64,000 nucleotides of DNA from an uncultured Actinomycetes bacterium (GTDB lineage: Bacteria > Actinomycetota > Thermoleophilia > Solirubrobacterales > Solirubrobacteraceae): the NCBI GenBank assembly GCA_937888775.1, contig CALAQT010000179.1, positions 36,716 to 100,715 of the forward strand, written 5' to 3'. Shown one piece after another: positions 1 to 9,068 of this stretch. Position 1 is the first letter of the stretch, and every line of letters starts with the position of its first letter. A program made the position numbers and the translations under genes. The notes under the pieces are model-generated. The model was not told the DNA's origin and ran no database searches. It saw only the letters and a program-made list of their open reading frames with translations.

Positions 1-395
1 AACGGAAAGCGCTCCAGACGGCGGGGATAGGTCTCGGCTTCCATGTTGGTCAGCGCGTAGCAAGGGATCCCCGCGTCCTTGAGCGCGCGCAGGATCTCCA
101 CGGCCTCATGGATTGGACCGGCGATCATCTCCTCGCTTCGGCGACCCCATGCCCAGATGAGCTCGGCGTGCTCTGGGTGGCTCGCGGCCAGCTTCGCGCA
201 CGACCGGTCGACGGGTACGCCGCGATCGTGGGCTGCATGCCACTCCAGCGTGCAAACCTTCTCCAAGAAGTAGTTCATGGCGTCCTCGTCGTGAAAGAGC
301 TTCCGATAGAGATATCGAGGATCCCAGTCAAGCAGTACGCCACCGACATCGAAGACGACGGCATCAATCGGTCCAACGCTGCCTTCGGCGTGCAT
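1..395 (-). CDS. HAD-family hydrolase, 3' end outside window
   Basis: The minus strand reads a haloacid-dehalogenase-like hydrolase from ATG at 395. The N-terminal motif VVFDVGGVLLDWD carries the nucleophile Asp of HAD motif I, and a later LTNMEAET matches the motif II region after a helical cap. The family dephosphorylates or dehalogenates small metabolites in the cytoplasm; the substrate cannot be told. An in-frame TAA lies only one codon upstream of the ATG, which fixes the start. About 131 residues are visible and the C-terminal half lies beyond position 1. No operon partner is seen. Confidence 0.85.
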   Translation of the reverse strand, partial: MHAEGSVGPIDAVVFDVGGVLLDWDPRYLYRKLFHDEDAMNYFLEKVCTLEWHAAHDRGVPVDRSCAKLAASHPEHAELIWAWGRRSEEMIAGPIHEAVEILRALKDAGIPCYALTNMEAETYPRRLERFP

Positions 396-709
396 CGGTT
401 AAGCGTCGCCGATTTGGCGACCTCGTGGCCCGACATCCCGATCGGTCAACCTGCCGCTTGTCGCGCAACGCACGTTCGCCCGCTCGTTCTCCCTTCTCTG
501 TTAGCCGAGCCGACGCGCAACCGCTCAAGCGCATCCCGCGAGGCCGGCGTGGCAGCCAGCTCGTCGAAGCCCTCCACGGCGGTGAATCACCGCAAACGCC
601 GCGCCGCTTGTTCCCCGTGCCGACGGCGATCATTCGTCTGACTCGTCAGGTCTTGGGCGGTAGAAACGGCCGGGTTCAAGTTGTTCGGGGCCGAGGTCGA
701 TCAAGCTGG
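396..709. other. Intergenic region, no gene seen
   Basis: This spacer lies between the divergent HAD hydrolase and the secreted protein at 710. Open frames exist, including one that runs into the 710 gene, but their products are Arg/Ser/Pro-rich and resemble nothing. It probably holds both promoters; I could not place them. Confidence 0.5.
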
Positions 710-1780
710 ATGAGGATGCGCCGCTCCGTGCTCTGGATGTTGATGTCGATGGCGCTGCTGCCCGTTGGCTGGCCGCATCATCTCCTGCTGGGCGTCGCCG
801 ACTCCCCAGGCGACGCGCACCGGCTGGCCGCGCGCGCTCCGGTCGATGCTCGCTACCAGTATCTGTCAGGCGGCGTCAATACAGGACAGGGCTGGGCCAC
901 CTGGAACCCGGATGGAACGTTTGCCTCGATGTACGTGCGGGAGTCGATCGCGGCGCACATGATCCCGGTGCTGACCTACTACCAGCTGCTTCAGTCAAAG
1001 CCAGCGGTCGGGTTGGGCGAGATGCAGAAGGATCTGTCGAACCTGCGCAACCCAGGGACGATGCGATCCTATTGGAACGATTATCGGCTGCTGCTGCGCA
1101 GGGTTGGAGACGCCTCTGGACGCCACCCAACGATAATTCATATCGAACCTGACCTGTGGGGATACCTCGAGCAGGCGCACGCGACCGCCCTTGCCCGCTC
1201 GTTCGCGCGGAAGCTGATCGCTCTGCGCGACAGGCTCGCTCCCCATGTATTGCTCGCGTGGCATTTGAGCGTCTGGGGAACGGGGGAAGATCCGACCTAT
1301 TCAAAACCATCGCTTGCGCATACGGATGCGCTGGCAGCCAAATCGGCCGCGTTCTACGAGGCGCTCAAGGCGCGATTCGATCTGGTGTTCAACGACGTCA
1401 CCGACCGCGATGCGGGGTTCTACCAGTACGTCGAAGGCAATCCGAACACGTGGTGGAGACCATCCGACTTCCGCCGCCACGACGCCTACATAGCCGGCTT
1501 CACTCGGCGCACCGGTACTCCGGTGGTGCTCTGGCAACTGCCGTTGGGCGACACAATGCTCAACAACACCTGGGGCCGCTACCGCGACAACCGCTTGCAG
1601 TGGTGGTTAAACGACCCGACCGGCTCACATCTCCACGCGACCCGCGACGCGGGCGTGATCGGCCTTCTCTTCGGCGGTGGGGCCACCGGAACCACGAGCG
1701 ACCAGACCGACGGCGGCTTCTTCTACCGCCTGGCCCGCCATTACGAAACCCAGCCGCTCGCGCTCTCGGCAAAGCTTTAG
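710..1780 (+). CDS. Secreted glycoside-hydrolase-like protein
   Basis: A 356-residue product opens with Met-Arg-Met-Arg-Arg and a hydrophobic stretch, a plausible signal peptide. The body has segments typical of a TIM-barrel carbohydrate enzyme: HIEPDLWGYL, with a possible catalytic Glu, then LLAWHLSVWGTG, VLWQLPLGD and a Gly-rich GLLFGGGATG near the end. Such proteins are usually extracytoplasmic and act on polysaccharide, but I cannot name a GH family or substrate. The same frame is open upstream to 425, with composition unlike a protein, so ATG 710 (or 716) is preferred. Function is inferred from motif feel only. Confidence 0.7.
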   Translation: MRMRRSVLWMLMSMALLPVGWPHHLLLGVADSPGDAHRLAARAPVDARYQYLSGGVNTGQGWATWNPDGTFASMYVRESIAAHMIPVLTYYQLLQSKPAVGLGEMQKDLSNLRNPGTMRSYWNDYRLLLRRVGDASGRHPTIIHIEPDLWGYLEQAHATALARSFARKLIALRDRLAPHVLLAWHLSVWGTGEDPTYSKPSLAHTDALAAKSAAFYEALKARFDLVFNDVTDRDAGFYQYVEGNPNTWWRPSDFRRHDAYIAGFTRRTGTPVVLWQLPLGDTMLNNTWGRYRDNRLQWWLNDPTGSHLHATRDAGVIGLLFGGGATGTTSDQTDGGFFYRLARHYETQPLALSAKL

Positions 1781-1918
1781 AACTCCACAATGGTGATTGA
1801 GCAATGTGCCATGTGCGGAATGCGCGCTTTGAGGGTAGCTCTGGTCTGGCGCAGTGCCGCGCTGGTCTGAAGGCGCTGCGATCGTCGTCGTCACAGATCC
1901 ACGATCAAGGGAGGCCTG

Positions 1919-2395
1919 ATGCGCAGAGGACTGATCGCAGCACTGGGATTGATCGGACTGGCCGTCGGCCCGGGACTTCTGGCCTCAGCGATGGCGGCCT
2001 CAAAGACTCCTCGCAAGCGCGCGTTCTCTGAGATAAACGTGGGAGCGATGATCAGCATGAGCGGTCTGCGGTTTGAGTCCGTCTATCGGGTCAAGCGCTC
2101 TCCCGACGGGGGCGGTGCAGCGATCCAGGACGGGACCGTCGCCGGCACTACCTTCCCGCTGAACGGCCGCGACGCCGTCACGACCTACTTTGCCGACGGC
2201 GTGCGACGCACCGAGGACAGCTTCACCCTGAGTCCGCCTCACACGGACGGCACCGGAACGATCACCGGCAGCGGGAAATGCGTCGGGGGAACCGGGATCC
2301 ACAAGGCGGAAAAGTGCACCTATACGATCACGGGCACGTATAACACGAACACCACCGTCGTCAAGATCGAGATCACGGGGACGGACACGCGCTGA
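1919..2395 (+). CDS. Small secreted protein of unknown function
   Basis: A 158-residue protein starts at ATG 1919 behind a good ribosome binding site (AAGGGAGG, six bases away). Residues 1-26 form a signal peptide ending near SAMA/AS. The mature part is rich in Gly, Thr and Ser and predicted beta strands, with two Cys (KCVGG and KCTY) that could form a disulfide. I do not recognise the family; a small beta-barrel, like allene-oxide-cyclase-type secreted proteins, is possible. It follows the secreted protein at 710 on the same strand, 138 bases downstream. Confidence 0.75.
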   Translation: MRRGLIAALGLIGLAVGPGLLASAMAASKTPRKRAFSEINVGAMISMSGLRFESVYRVKRSPDGGGAAIQDGTVAGTTFPLNGRDAVTTYFADGVRRTEDSFTLSPPHTDGTGTITGSGKCVGGTGIHKAEKCTYTITGTYNTNTTVVKIEITGTDTR

Positions 2396-2653
2396 GCAGA
2401 AGGTGCTGCGCACGGTGAATGGGGTTCGACGGGCGTTCCTCGACATGCAGAACCGCCCCAGTCTGTCGTGTGAGCCTGCGTGGATGCTGGCCCACGGCAT
2501 CGCTGCGCTGGCGGATGAGCTGGTTGGTCCGGCATTGGCGAGTGCGTTGGCAGCTGCTGAGTCTTTCTCGCAGTGACCGCATCCGTAGTTGCCTTGGGTA
2601 ATTTGCGGGGCGTTACCGTCGGCGCCCGCCAAGCCAGCCGGTAGCGTGGCGCC

Positions 2654-3855
2654 GTGCTCGGTCGGAAATCTCCTTTCGGTCGTAAGTCCGTTCCCGAGCC
2701 CGGCGCGACTGCGCTGGAGGTTGTGATCGCCGGCGGGGGTGTAGCGGCGCTGGAGACGGCTTTGCGCTGCACGAGCTGGCTGGCGACCGGGTGAAGCTGA
2801 CGCTCTTGGCGCCGACCGCCGACTTCATCTACCGGCCGGTGGCGGTGCTCGAGCCGTTCGTCGGTGTGCCTCCTCGCCAGCTGGCGTTGGCGAAGGTAGC
2901 GGCTGAGCTGAGTGCAACGCTTGAGCACGACAGTCTGGCTGCGGTCGACTGCGACCGACGGGTGCTGCACACCGGCGGGCAGCGCGAGCTTCGCTATGAC
3001 GCCTTGGTGGTCGCCGTCGGGGCCAGGACCGGCGAGGTCTTGCCAGGCGTCGTCGCGATGGACGTCTTACGCATGAACGAGAGCCTGCATGGGTTGATCG
3101 AGGAGATCGACAGCGGCTCCGTTCGCAGCCTTGCCTTCGTGGCTCCCAGATCGACGTGGCCGCTGCCGGCCTACGAGGTGGCACTTCTTGCCCGGAGGCG
3201 CGCTCGCGAGCAGAACGTCGATCTGGACATCGCGATTATCACCGCAGAGCAGCAACCGCTGGCCGTCTTCGGCGAGAGCGTCAGCGCCGGCGTAGCCGGA
3301 CTGTTGGCCGACGCCGACATCCAGTTGATGGTCGGCGCTTGCGTCAAGTCGTCCTCGGGCAAGCTCATCGCGAACCCGGGCGAGCGCGAGCTTCGGTTCG
3401 ACCGCGTGGTGGCGGTCCCGCGGCTGGCGGGGCCAGCCATCACCGGGCTGCCGGCGGACGCTGACGGGTTCCTGGCGGTCACCTCGCACTGCGAGGTGTC
3501 CGGCGTCGAGCGCGTGTATGCCGCTGGGGATGCCACTGACTTCCCCGTGAAGTTCGGCGGGATCGCCGCGCAGCAGGCCGACGCCGCCGCGGCCTCAATC
3601 GCTTCAATGGCCGGCGTACCCACGGAGCCGAGGCCTTTCGATGGGACCGTCCATGGCGTCCTGCTGAGCGGCCGCAAGCAGGGGAGTCTGTATTTCACTG
3701 CCCGCATCGAGGGAGGCCTCGCGCTTGACTCGCGGATCGGCGAGACTCCGACGTGGGCGTCCGAGGCGAAAATCGCCGCGCGATACCTTGGGCCCTATCT
3801 GGACGAGCTGTGGGCGGCGGGTCCTCCGTGGCGCCGGGCCGCGCGGGCACCATGA
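2654..3855 (+). pseudogene. FAD/NAD(P) oxidoreductase (Ndh2/SQR-like), frameshifted
   Basis: Two overlapping frames together make one flavoprotein of about 400 residues. GTG 2654 opens a frame containing VVIAGGGVAALETAL, the dinucleotide-binding GxGxxA/G fingerprint; it ends in a TGA at 2792. The protein continues one frame over from about 2763 (ALHELAGDRVKLTLLAP) to 3855. That part includes the second FAD motif RVYAAGDATDFP. One missing base near 2763 explains the break. A product begun at GTG 2791 would lack the N-terminal FAD fold and be inactive. The family transfers electrons from NADH or sulfide to quinone at the membrane. A sequencing error is the alternative to a true mutation. Confidence 0.8.
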
Positions 3856-3903
3856 CCCACGACTACAAGCGTACGCGCCGGCATGATGGCGCGGAAGTCC
3901 TCC

Positions 3904-3933
3904 TTGAAAGTGTACGGGACTTCGCCGTACACT
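3904..3933 (+). promoter_or_regulatory. Promoter with embedded palindromic operator (TA operon)
   Basis: TTGAAA (3904-3909) and TACACT (3928-3933) are separated by 18 bases, a good -35/-10 pair. A 9-bp perfect inverted repeat AGTGTACGG / CCGTACACT (3909-3917, 3925-3933) fills the spacer and covers the -10. The ATG at 3940 lies seven bases past the -10, so the transcript is probably leaderless. Autorepression by the DUF1778 antitoxin would occlude polymerase here. Confidence 0.7.
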
Positions 3934-3939
3934 GCGGTC

Positions 3940-4215
3940 ATGGCCGGCTCCGCGAAAACTCGCCGCATCGAGATCCGCGTCACCGACGAGGAGCACTCGC
4001 TCGAAGAGGCCGCGGCTACGGCGCTCGGCGTCACGCTCAGCGAGTTCTTCCGACGAGCTGCGCGCGAAAGCGCCGAGGAAGTCTTGGCTGAGCGGTCGAG
4101 GATCGTGCTCGACGATAAGGAAGCCGCGCGTTTCCTGGACGCGATCGAGCACCCGGGGCGGTTTGAGACAGGTCTGGAGCGGCTCGCCGCACGCCCCTCT
4201 GTCCTCCCGTCGTGA
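3940..4215 (+). CDS. DUF1778 antitoxin (TacA-like, ribbon-helix-helix)
   Basis: A 91-residue protein with the N-terminal RHH strand TRRIEIRVTDEE and then a helical region LGVTLSEFFRRAARESAEEVL, typical of DUF1778 antitoxins. The C-terminal tail, with DDKEAARFLDAIEHPGRF, is the part known to wrap and block the partner acetyltransferase. The frame is open to 3883, but ATG 3940 is chosen because the promoter -10 sits at 3928-3933 and RHH homology starts there. The stop overlaps the GTG of the toxin by four bases, so the two are translationally coupled. It binds DNA as a dimer and likely represses its own promoter. Confidence 0.85.
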   Translation: MAGSAKTRRIEIRVTDEEHSLEEAAATALGVTLSEFFRRAARESAEEVLAERSRIVLDDKEAARFLDAIEHPGRFETGLERLAARPSVLPS

Positions 4216-4772
4216 GCCAGCTGCGGCCCGTCGAGCCGCTCGATCCAAAGCGCCACCAGGTCAAGGATTTCCGCTGCGGGCAGCCGAGTCTCGATCGTTG
4301 GCTGCAGGCCTACGCCGGACAATCGCAGCGCCGCGACGTTGCTCGAACGTTTGTCGCCGCCGACTCCGAGCCAATGGCGGTCGGCTACTACACGCTCGTC
4401 GCCGGCCAGGTCGAGCATGCCGCTGCGCCCGCCGCCGTAAGGGCCGGCGTCTTCCGGCACTTTCCGATTCCGGTATGTCTTATCGCGCGCCTGGCGGTCG
4501 ACCAGATCTGGCAGGGGCGCGGGCTCGGCAGCGACCTGCTCCGCGACGCGCTACGACGGATCCTCGCCGCGGCGGACCAGATCGGGATCCGGGCCGTCCT
4601 CGTCGACGCGATCGACGATGGTGCCGCGGCCTTCTATCGGCGGTATGGCTTCGAGCCGGCCTCGACCGATCCGCTCACCCTGATGGTCCCCCTCGCCGCG
4701 GTCCGCTCACAGATCAGCCCGCCGCCGCAGCCGGTCCGCCCGAGCCCGATGCAGGGCGAGACTCGGGGCTAG
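4212..4772 (+). CDS. GNAT acetyltransferase toxin (TacT/AtaT-like)
   Basis: A 186-residue GNAT protein. The opening F-x-C-G-x-x-x-L-D-x-W-L pattern (residues 20-31) is characteristic of TacT-type toxins. The acetyl-CoA pyrophosphate loop QGRGLG is at 101-106, and FYRRYGF at 141-147 supplies the usual catalytic Tyr. Family members acetylate the amino group of charged aminoacyl-tRNA and stop translation. GTG 4212 overlaps the antitoxin stop (GTGA). The last 25 residues are Pro-rich and may be a non-conserved tail. Specificity for a particular tRNA cannot be read from the sequence. Confidence 0.88.
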   Translation: MSQLRPVEPLDPKRHQVKDFRCGQPSLDRWLQAYAGQSQRRDVARTFVAADSEPMAVGYYTLVAGQVEHAAAPAAVRAGVFRHFPIPVCLIARLAVDQIWQGRGLGSDLLRDALRRILAAADQIGIRAVLVDAIDDGAAAFYRRYGFEPASTDPLTLMVPLAAVRSQISPPPQPVRPSPMQGETRG

Positions 4773-5012
4773 CAGACCGTCCGCTGCGTCTCATATCCCA
4801 ACGGCCAGCGGACGCTCCGCTGAGGGGTCGGGTCCGGGCGCCGTCGGCGTCTCACAGCCGAAAGTGGAGAGGACACGCACGAGGCGATGGCCGGAGCTCC
4901 GCGGGCCGTGACCGCTTCCGTCGCCCGCTACTCACACCCCAACACGAACGCGGCCGGGACCAGGGCAGCGGTGAGCCCGCCTCGGGGGAGATGTGGCACT
5001 GCGCAGTCTGTC
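4773..5012. other. Intergenic region with weak stem-loop
   Basis: No gene is seen between the toxin and the SPFH promoter. GTCCGCTG (4779-4786) and CAGCGGAC (4806-4813) are inverted and could form a stem with a 19-base loop soon after the toxin stop. There is no T-run, so a terminator role is only possible. Confidence 0.35.
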
Positions 5013-5048
5013 TTGCAGGACTGCGAGAAAAGTGATATCTATTAGATA
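5013..5048 (+). promoter_or_regulatory. Putative promoter/operator of SPFH operon
   Basis: TTGCAG (5013-5018) followed after 17 bases by TATCTA (5036-5041) could be a promoter. TATCTA-T-TAGATA (5036-5048) is a perfect 6-bp inverted repeat in an AT-rich patch that stands out from its GC-rich surroundings. It fits an operator for a dimeric repressor. The -10 match is poor at its last base, so the promoter call is tentative. Confidence 0.45.
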
Positions 5049-5084
5049 GCAGTTTTATGAGGCACCGCTCCACGGGGAGGGATC

Positions 5085-6002
5085 ATGAATCAAGCAGTCC
5101 AGCAATACCGCCAGCCCGAGGCGACTCCGGTCGGGCACTCGGGGACCCGCGTCGTCATCCAGGAACGCCCCGCCTGGGCGATCAGCGGCTGGATCGGCGT
5201 GCTCGTCATCGCCGCCTGTATCGCCGCCACGATTCTGCTCGCCCAAGGCTCGGCCGCGTGGGTCGCCGTCCTGCCCGCGGTCGCCGGGTCGGTCATCTTG
5301 ACCTCGCTGATCATCGTGCAACCCGGTCATACCAAGGTCGTGCGGTTCTTCGGGAGCTACGTCGGCACCGTGCGTCGTACCGGCCTGTGGTGGATCTTGC
5401 CGCTGGCGGACCGGCGGAGCCTGAGCATTCGGGTCAGGAACTTCGAGACCAACCATCTGAAGGTCAACGACGCTGACGGCAACCCGGTGGAGATCGCCTC
5501 GATTGTCGTCTGGCAGGTGGCCGATACCTCGCGGGCGGTCTACGCCGTCGATGACTACGTCAACTTCGTTGAGGTCCAGGCCGAGTCGGCGTTGCGCCAC
5601 GTCGCGACGACCCATCCCTACGACGACCCCGCGGGCGGGGGAACGTCGTTGCGCGGCAACGTCGACGTCGTTGCCGCAGAGCTCGCCCAGGAGGTGGCCC
5701 AGCGGGTCGTCATCGCCGGGGTCGAGATCGTCGAGGTGCGCATCAGCCATCTGGCCTACGCCTCGGAGATCGCCCAGGCGATGCTGCGCCGACAGCAGGC
5801 CAACGCCGTCGTCGCGGCGCGCTCGCGGATCGTCGAGGGTGCCGTGGGGATGGTGGAAATGGCCCTCGCCCGGCTCAATGAGCGCGGCATCGTCGAGCTC
5901 GACGAGGAGCGCAAAGCAGCGATGGTCAGCAACCTGATGGTCGTGCTCTGCGGTGACCAACCGGCGTCCCCGGTCGTCAATACCGGGACGCTCTATACGT
6001 GA
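5085..6002 (+). CDS. SPFH/Band 7 (stomatin-like) membrane protein
   Basis: A 305-residue protein starting at ATG 5085 after GGGAGG. Two hydrophobic segments at about 32-52 and 58-78 form a hairpin anchor. Then comes an SPFH domain beginning [20 protein letters not shown], with [18 protein letters not shown] and a C-terminal helical stretch rich in Ala, Arg and Glu ([19 protein letters not shown]). SPFH proteins oligomerise on the inner face of the membrane and organise protease or lipid microdomains. It heads a three-gene unit with a ribbon-helix-helix protein and a small membrane protein, whose joint role is not known. Confidence 0.88.
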   Translation: MNQAVQQYRQPEATPVGHSGTRVVIQERPAWAISGWIGVLVIAACIAATILLAQGSAAWVAVLPAVAGSVILTSLIIVQPGHTKVVRFFGSYVGTVRRTGLWWILPLADRRSLSIRVRNFETNHLKVNDADGNPVEIASIVVWQVADTSRAVYAVDDYVNFVEVQAESALRHVATTHPYDDPAGGGTSLRGNVDVVAAELAQEVAQRVVIAGVEIVEVRISHLAYASEIAQAMLRRQQANAVVAARSRIVEGAVGMVEMALARLNERGIVELDEERKAAMVSNLMVVLCGDQPASPVVNTGTLYT

Positions 6003-6202
6003 GCCATGAGCGCAAACAGGTGCTGCTGCGCATCGACCCGACGGTCCACGATGCCCTGGCCCGGTGGGCCGCTGACGAGTTCCGCAGCCTCAACGCCCAC
6101 GTCGAGATGCTGCTGCGGCAGGCCCTCAACGACGCGGGCCGGATGCCTCAACACGCGGGGTCCCTGCCCAAGCGCGGCCGGCCCCCCACCCGTAGCGGCT
6201 GA
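5999..6202 (+). CDS. Arc-type ribbon-helix-helix protein
   Basis: 67 residues from GTG 5999, overlapping the SPFH stop by four bases (GTGA). KQVLLRIDPTVHDALARWAADEFRS matches Arc-type RHH DNA-binding proteins: a short strand, then two helices. The RSLNAHVEMLLRQAL segment is the second helix found in similar proteins annotated as HicB/Arc-like. The tail is Pro/Arg-rich. Given its position it may regulate the operon through the TATCTA palindrome at 5036, which is inference. Confidence 0.8.
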   Translation: MSHERKQVLLRIDPTVHDALARWAADEFRSLNAHVEMLLRQALNDAGRMPQHAGSLPKRGRPPTRSG

Positions 6203-6379
6203 CAGAGGGCCGTCGCTACCACAACCTGCACATCGACGGCGCCGACGGCCACGCCCAGAATCACAGACAGACACCCGTCGGAACCGTGCCCCTACTCGCG
6301 CCCATCGCCACCGCCGCCGGTCGACCGACCTCCGACCGTCCCGCCCAGACCATCCGATACCCAATCAAGGACCACAACA

Positions 6380-6604
6380 ATGAGAACGCGGCTCAGGGCC
6401 AATACCTACACGGCATACAGCATCGGCTGCGCCGCCGTGTGGGCCGTCATCCTCGTCGTCACGCAGACCCAGACGGATTCTCACACACGGAACGCGATTC
6501 GGCTGATGTGTCTCGGCTGGTGGATCGGATGGACGTCGGCCACTATCGCCCGGGTCGTCTATCCGCCGCCGAAGAAGAGGCGGTCGACGGTCACCACCAC
6601 CTGA
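6380..6604 (+). CDS. Small membrane protein of unknown function
   Basis: 74 residues with two predicted transmembrane helices (about 12-28 and 42-60) and a basic PPPKKRRS tail that would face the cytoplasm. It lies 177 bases after the RHH gene on the same strand and is probably the third member of the SPFH unit. I do not recognise the family. The start is ATG 6380; no strong ribosome binding site is visible. Confidence 0.6.
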   Translation: MRTRLRANTYTAYSIGCAAVWAVILVVTQTQTDSHTRNAIRLMCLGWWIGWTSATIARVVYPPPKKRRSTVTTT

Positions 6605-6615
6605 GGGTCGATGCC

Positions 6616-7193
6616 ATGGGACCGACCGCCTGGTGCCGGAGCGGTCCGGCCTCCTTCCGAAGCGCGTCCTCTCGTGGTTCGACCAGCAGACGCGCCCCGG
6701 CGTCCGATGAGGGGGTCCGACGCCCGCGACCTGCCGACGGGTTGCCGCACCGCCGCGAGGGTGAGGGCGTCCTGCTCGATCACGTGCCGCGCGACGCGCG
6801 GCGAATCCTGGACCTCGGCACGGGGGACGGACGCCTGCTCGCCCTGCTGCGGCTGGCCCGACCCGACTGCGTCGGCGTTGGTCTCGATGTCTCCGAGCCA
6901 ATGCTCAAGGCCGCACATGAGCGGTTCGCGGACCAGCGTGGCATCGAACTGGTGCGCCATGACCTCGCCGAGCCGCTGCCCGACCTCGGCAGCTCGAACA
7001 TGTCGCCTCGCCGACTCCGCGCTTGCACAGTGCTTTCTATCAGGCGCTCGGCTACGCCCCCGACTTCGAAGATCCTTCCAACCACCTGCTCGACGCTGAG
7101 ACACAGCTTGGCTGGTTGCGCGATATCGGCTTCACCGATGTCGATTGCTATTGGAAGTGGCTGGAGATGGCGCTGCTACTCGGCGTCAAATAG
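6616..7193 (+). pseudogene. SAM methyltransferase with internal deletion
   Basis: The first half encodes a class I methyltransferase fold: ARRILDLGTGDGRLLALL is motif I and VGVGLDVSEPMLKAA is motif post-I/II. It runs to DLAEPLPDLG near 6990. There the frame jumps: the next frame carries EHVASPTPRLHSAFYQALGY and the family's C-terminal end, stopping at 7193. The core beta-4/5 region (FDAVVSS-type) that should lie between is missing, so a deletion of roughly 100-150 bases plus a frame change has removed the catalytic centre. The N-terminal start is also unclear; ATG 6616 and 6611 lie in different frames. Confidence 0.75.
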
Positions 7194-7667
7194 GAGTCAG
7201 ATCACGCCGTTCCACACGTGTCGAGTCGGCGAAGACGAGCGGCAGGAGTATTCCTGGGGGATCGCTTCCCTTGGGAAAGCCAGCCGCGGACGCCTCGACG
7301 GCGACCCTCGCCGCCGATCAGCCGAAGGCCGGGCGCGGCGCCGCGAGCGGCGAGATCCGCCCTCGGCAAGACCGTCCGCAGACCAAGGTCTACCGCACGC
7401 CGGCCGGGTCGCCGATAGCGCGCTCGGCAAGAACCGGAGGCCCAGTTGATGCGTGCGCCGGAGCCTGATCGGCTCTGATGACCGCTGCGAGGGATGGTTG
7501 CGAGACGTGCATACGGCGGCGAGCTATCGGTGGACTCAGTGCTCGTGGGGTCACGGCACGACGCGGGCTTCTTCTCCCGACGGTGGTCGCTCCAGCCGAG
7601 GTGTCGGGAAGCTGCTCGGGCTCCGATCGGGGTTCCCGGTCTGAGAACGGGAGGCCGTCATTGCGGT
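7194..7667. other. Region without a supported gene
   Basis: 474 bases between the methyltransferase remnant and the convergent aldo/keto reductase. Open frames exist on both strands but code for Arg/Ser/Gly-rich strings with no motif. No clear terminator hairpin was found. Confidence 0.5.
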
Positions 7668-8552
7668 CTAGGCGATGGCCGAGAGGTCCGCGAACTCGGC
7701 GTCAGTCAACTCGATGCCGGCGCCAAGCATGTTGTCCTCGAGATGCGCGACCGAGGAGGTGCCAGGGATCGGCAGCATCACGGGCGAGCGCTTGAGCAGC
7801 CACGCGAGCGCCAGCTGGGCCGGCGTCGCGCCGTGGTGGTTCGCCAGTTCGGCCAAGGGGCTGCTCGCACCGGCCAGCGAACCGGTGGCCAGCGGGCGGT
7901 AGGGGATAAACGCGATGTCGTGGCTGGTGCAGTAGTCCAACACGGGCTCTGCTGAGCGGTCGATCAGGTTGAATTGGTTCTGTACCGACACGATGGCCGC
8001 GATCTCCTGCCCGGCCTTCAGCTGGTCGACCGACACCCCGGAGAGTCCGATGTGCCGGACCTTGCCCTCGTCCTGGAGCTTCTTTAGCTCGCCGATCTGG
8101 TCCTCGAACGGCACCTTCGGGTCGATGCGGTGCAACTGGAACAGGTCGATACGGTCCAGCTGCATGCGGCGCAGGCTCATCTCTGCTTCTTGGCGCAGAT
8201 ACTCCGGCCGGCCGACCGGCGGCCACTGGCTCGGGCCCGAGCCGGTGACCGGGCCGAAGCGCGTGAGCCCCGCCTTCGTCGCGATCACGAGGCCCTCCGG
8301 GTACGGGTACAGCGCCTCCCGGATCAGTTCTTCAGCGACATAAGGTCCGTAGGAGTCGGCGGTGTCGAGGAAATTCACCCCGAGCTCGACCGCGCGCCGG
8401 AGCACGCCGATCGCCTCGTCGTGATCGCGCGGTGGGCCCCAAATGCCCGGTCCGGGGAGCTGCATCGTCCCGTAACCGAGACGATTGATCGTGAGGTCGC
8501 CGCCGAGGCCAAACGTGCCTGCTCGCTGGGCGGGGAGGAGTTCCGCGGTCAT
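7668..8552 (-). CDS. Aldo/keto reductase
   Basis: A 294-residue NADPH-dependent oxidoreductase of the AKR superfamily, a TIM barrel acting on aldehydes or ketones in the cytoplasm. Visible motifs are LGYGTMQLPG at the N-terminus, NFLDTADSYGPYVAEE with catalytic Asp and Tyr, the catalytic Lys in LVIATKAGL, His in LFQLHRIDP, and the cofactor-binding end LPIPGTSSVAHLEDN. I start at ATG 8552, preceded by GGGA; an in-frame GTG at 8579 would add nine unconserved residues. It stands alone and its substrate is unknown. Confidence 0.9.
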   Translation of the reverse strand: MTAELLPAQRAGTFGLGGDLTINRLGYGTMQLPGPGIWGPPRDHDEAIGVLRRAVELGVNFLDTADSYGPYVAEELIREALYPYPEGLVIATKAGLTRFGPVTGSGPSQWPPVGRPEYLRQEAEMSLRRMQLDRIDLFQLHRIDPKVPFEDQIGELKKLQDEGKVRHIGLSGVSVDQLKAGQEIAAIVSVQNQFNLIDRSAEPVLDYCTSHDIAFIPYRPLATGSLAGASSPLAELANHHGATPAQLALAWLLKRSPVMLPIPGTSSVAHLEDNMLGAGIELTDAEFADLSAIA

Positions 8553-9068
8553 CTCGTTCGTCCCTTCGGTAGGCGGCACCGGCAGCGCGGTGACTCACTG
8601 GGCCGCTTTCTTGGTTCTGTGGCTGACATCTATCGGTTCAATCGGATGGCAAGCCTAGTGAGCGCGCCAGCGACTTGGGCGACCCGTCGGAATCCACCAC
8701 GAGGCCGCGCCCAAGGCCGCACAGCTCGCGGCTCTATCTCACAGCCCAAGGGCATGCGAACACCATGGTGAGATCCTGGGGCACGAAGGCTCTGGCTCCC
8801 GCATCACCTCGGTGTGCTGGGGCGCGTCGGGGCGCTCGGACCGTGCGCTTCTCCTCTTGAGCATTGGTGACGTGGGGACGTCAGCGCTGTTTGGCGTGGG
8901 CCGAGCGGCGGGGTGTGGGCAGGAGGCGATCCTGCTCCAGTCGTTGCAACTGAGCAGTGTCGGGCTTGATCGTTGAGGCGACCGGTTTTGCACGGTGGTG
9001 GTAGCGAGGGCGGGCGAGTAGGGGATCCTGTGGCTTGGACGGCCTCTGGTCGACGAGCGGCGGCTGAC
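8553..9068. other. Intergenic region with a short palindrome
   Basis: 516 bases with no convincing gene. TGACGT-GGGG-ACGTCA (8868-8883) is a perfect 6-bp inverted repeat; it has no T-run and could be a protein site or chance. Confidence 0.4.

Noticed and set aside
425..709. N-terminal extension of the secreted protein frame
   Set aside because: Arg/Pro-rich, no signal peptide or homology; ATG 710 directly precedes the hydrophobic leader.
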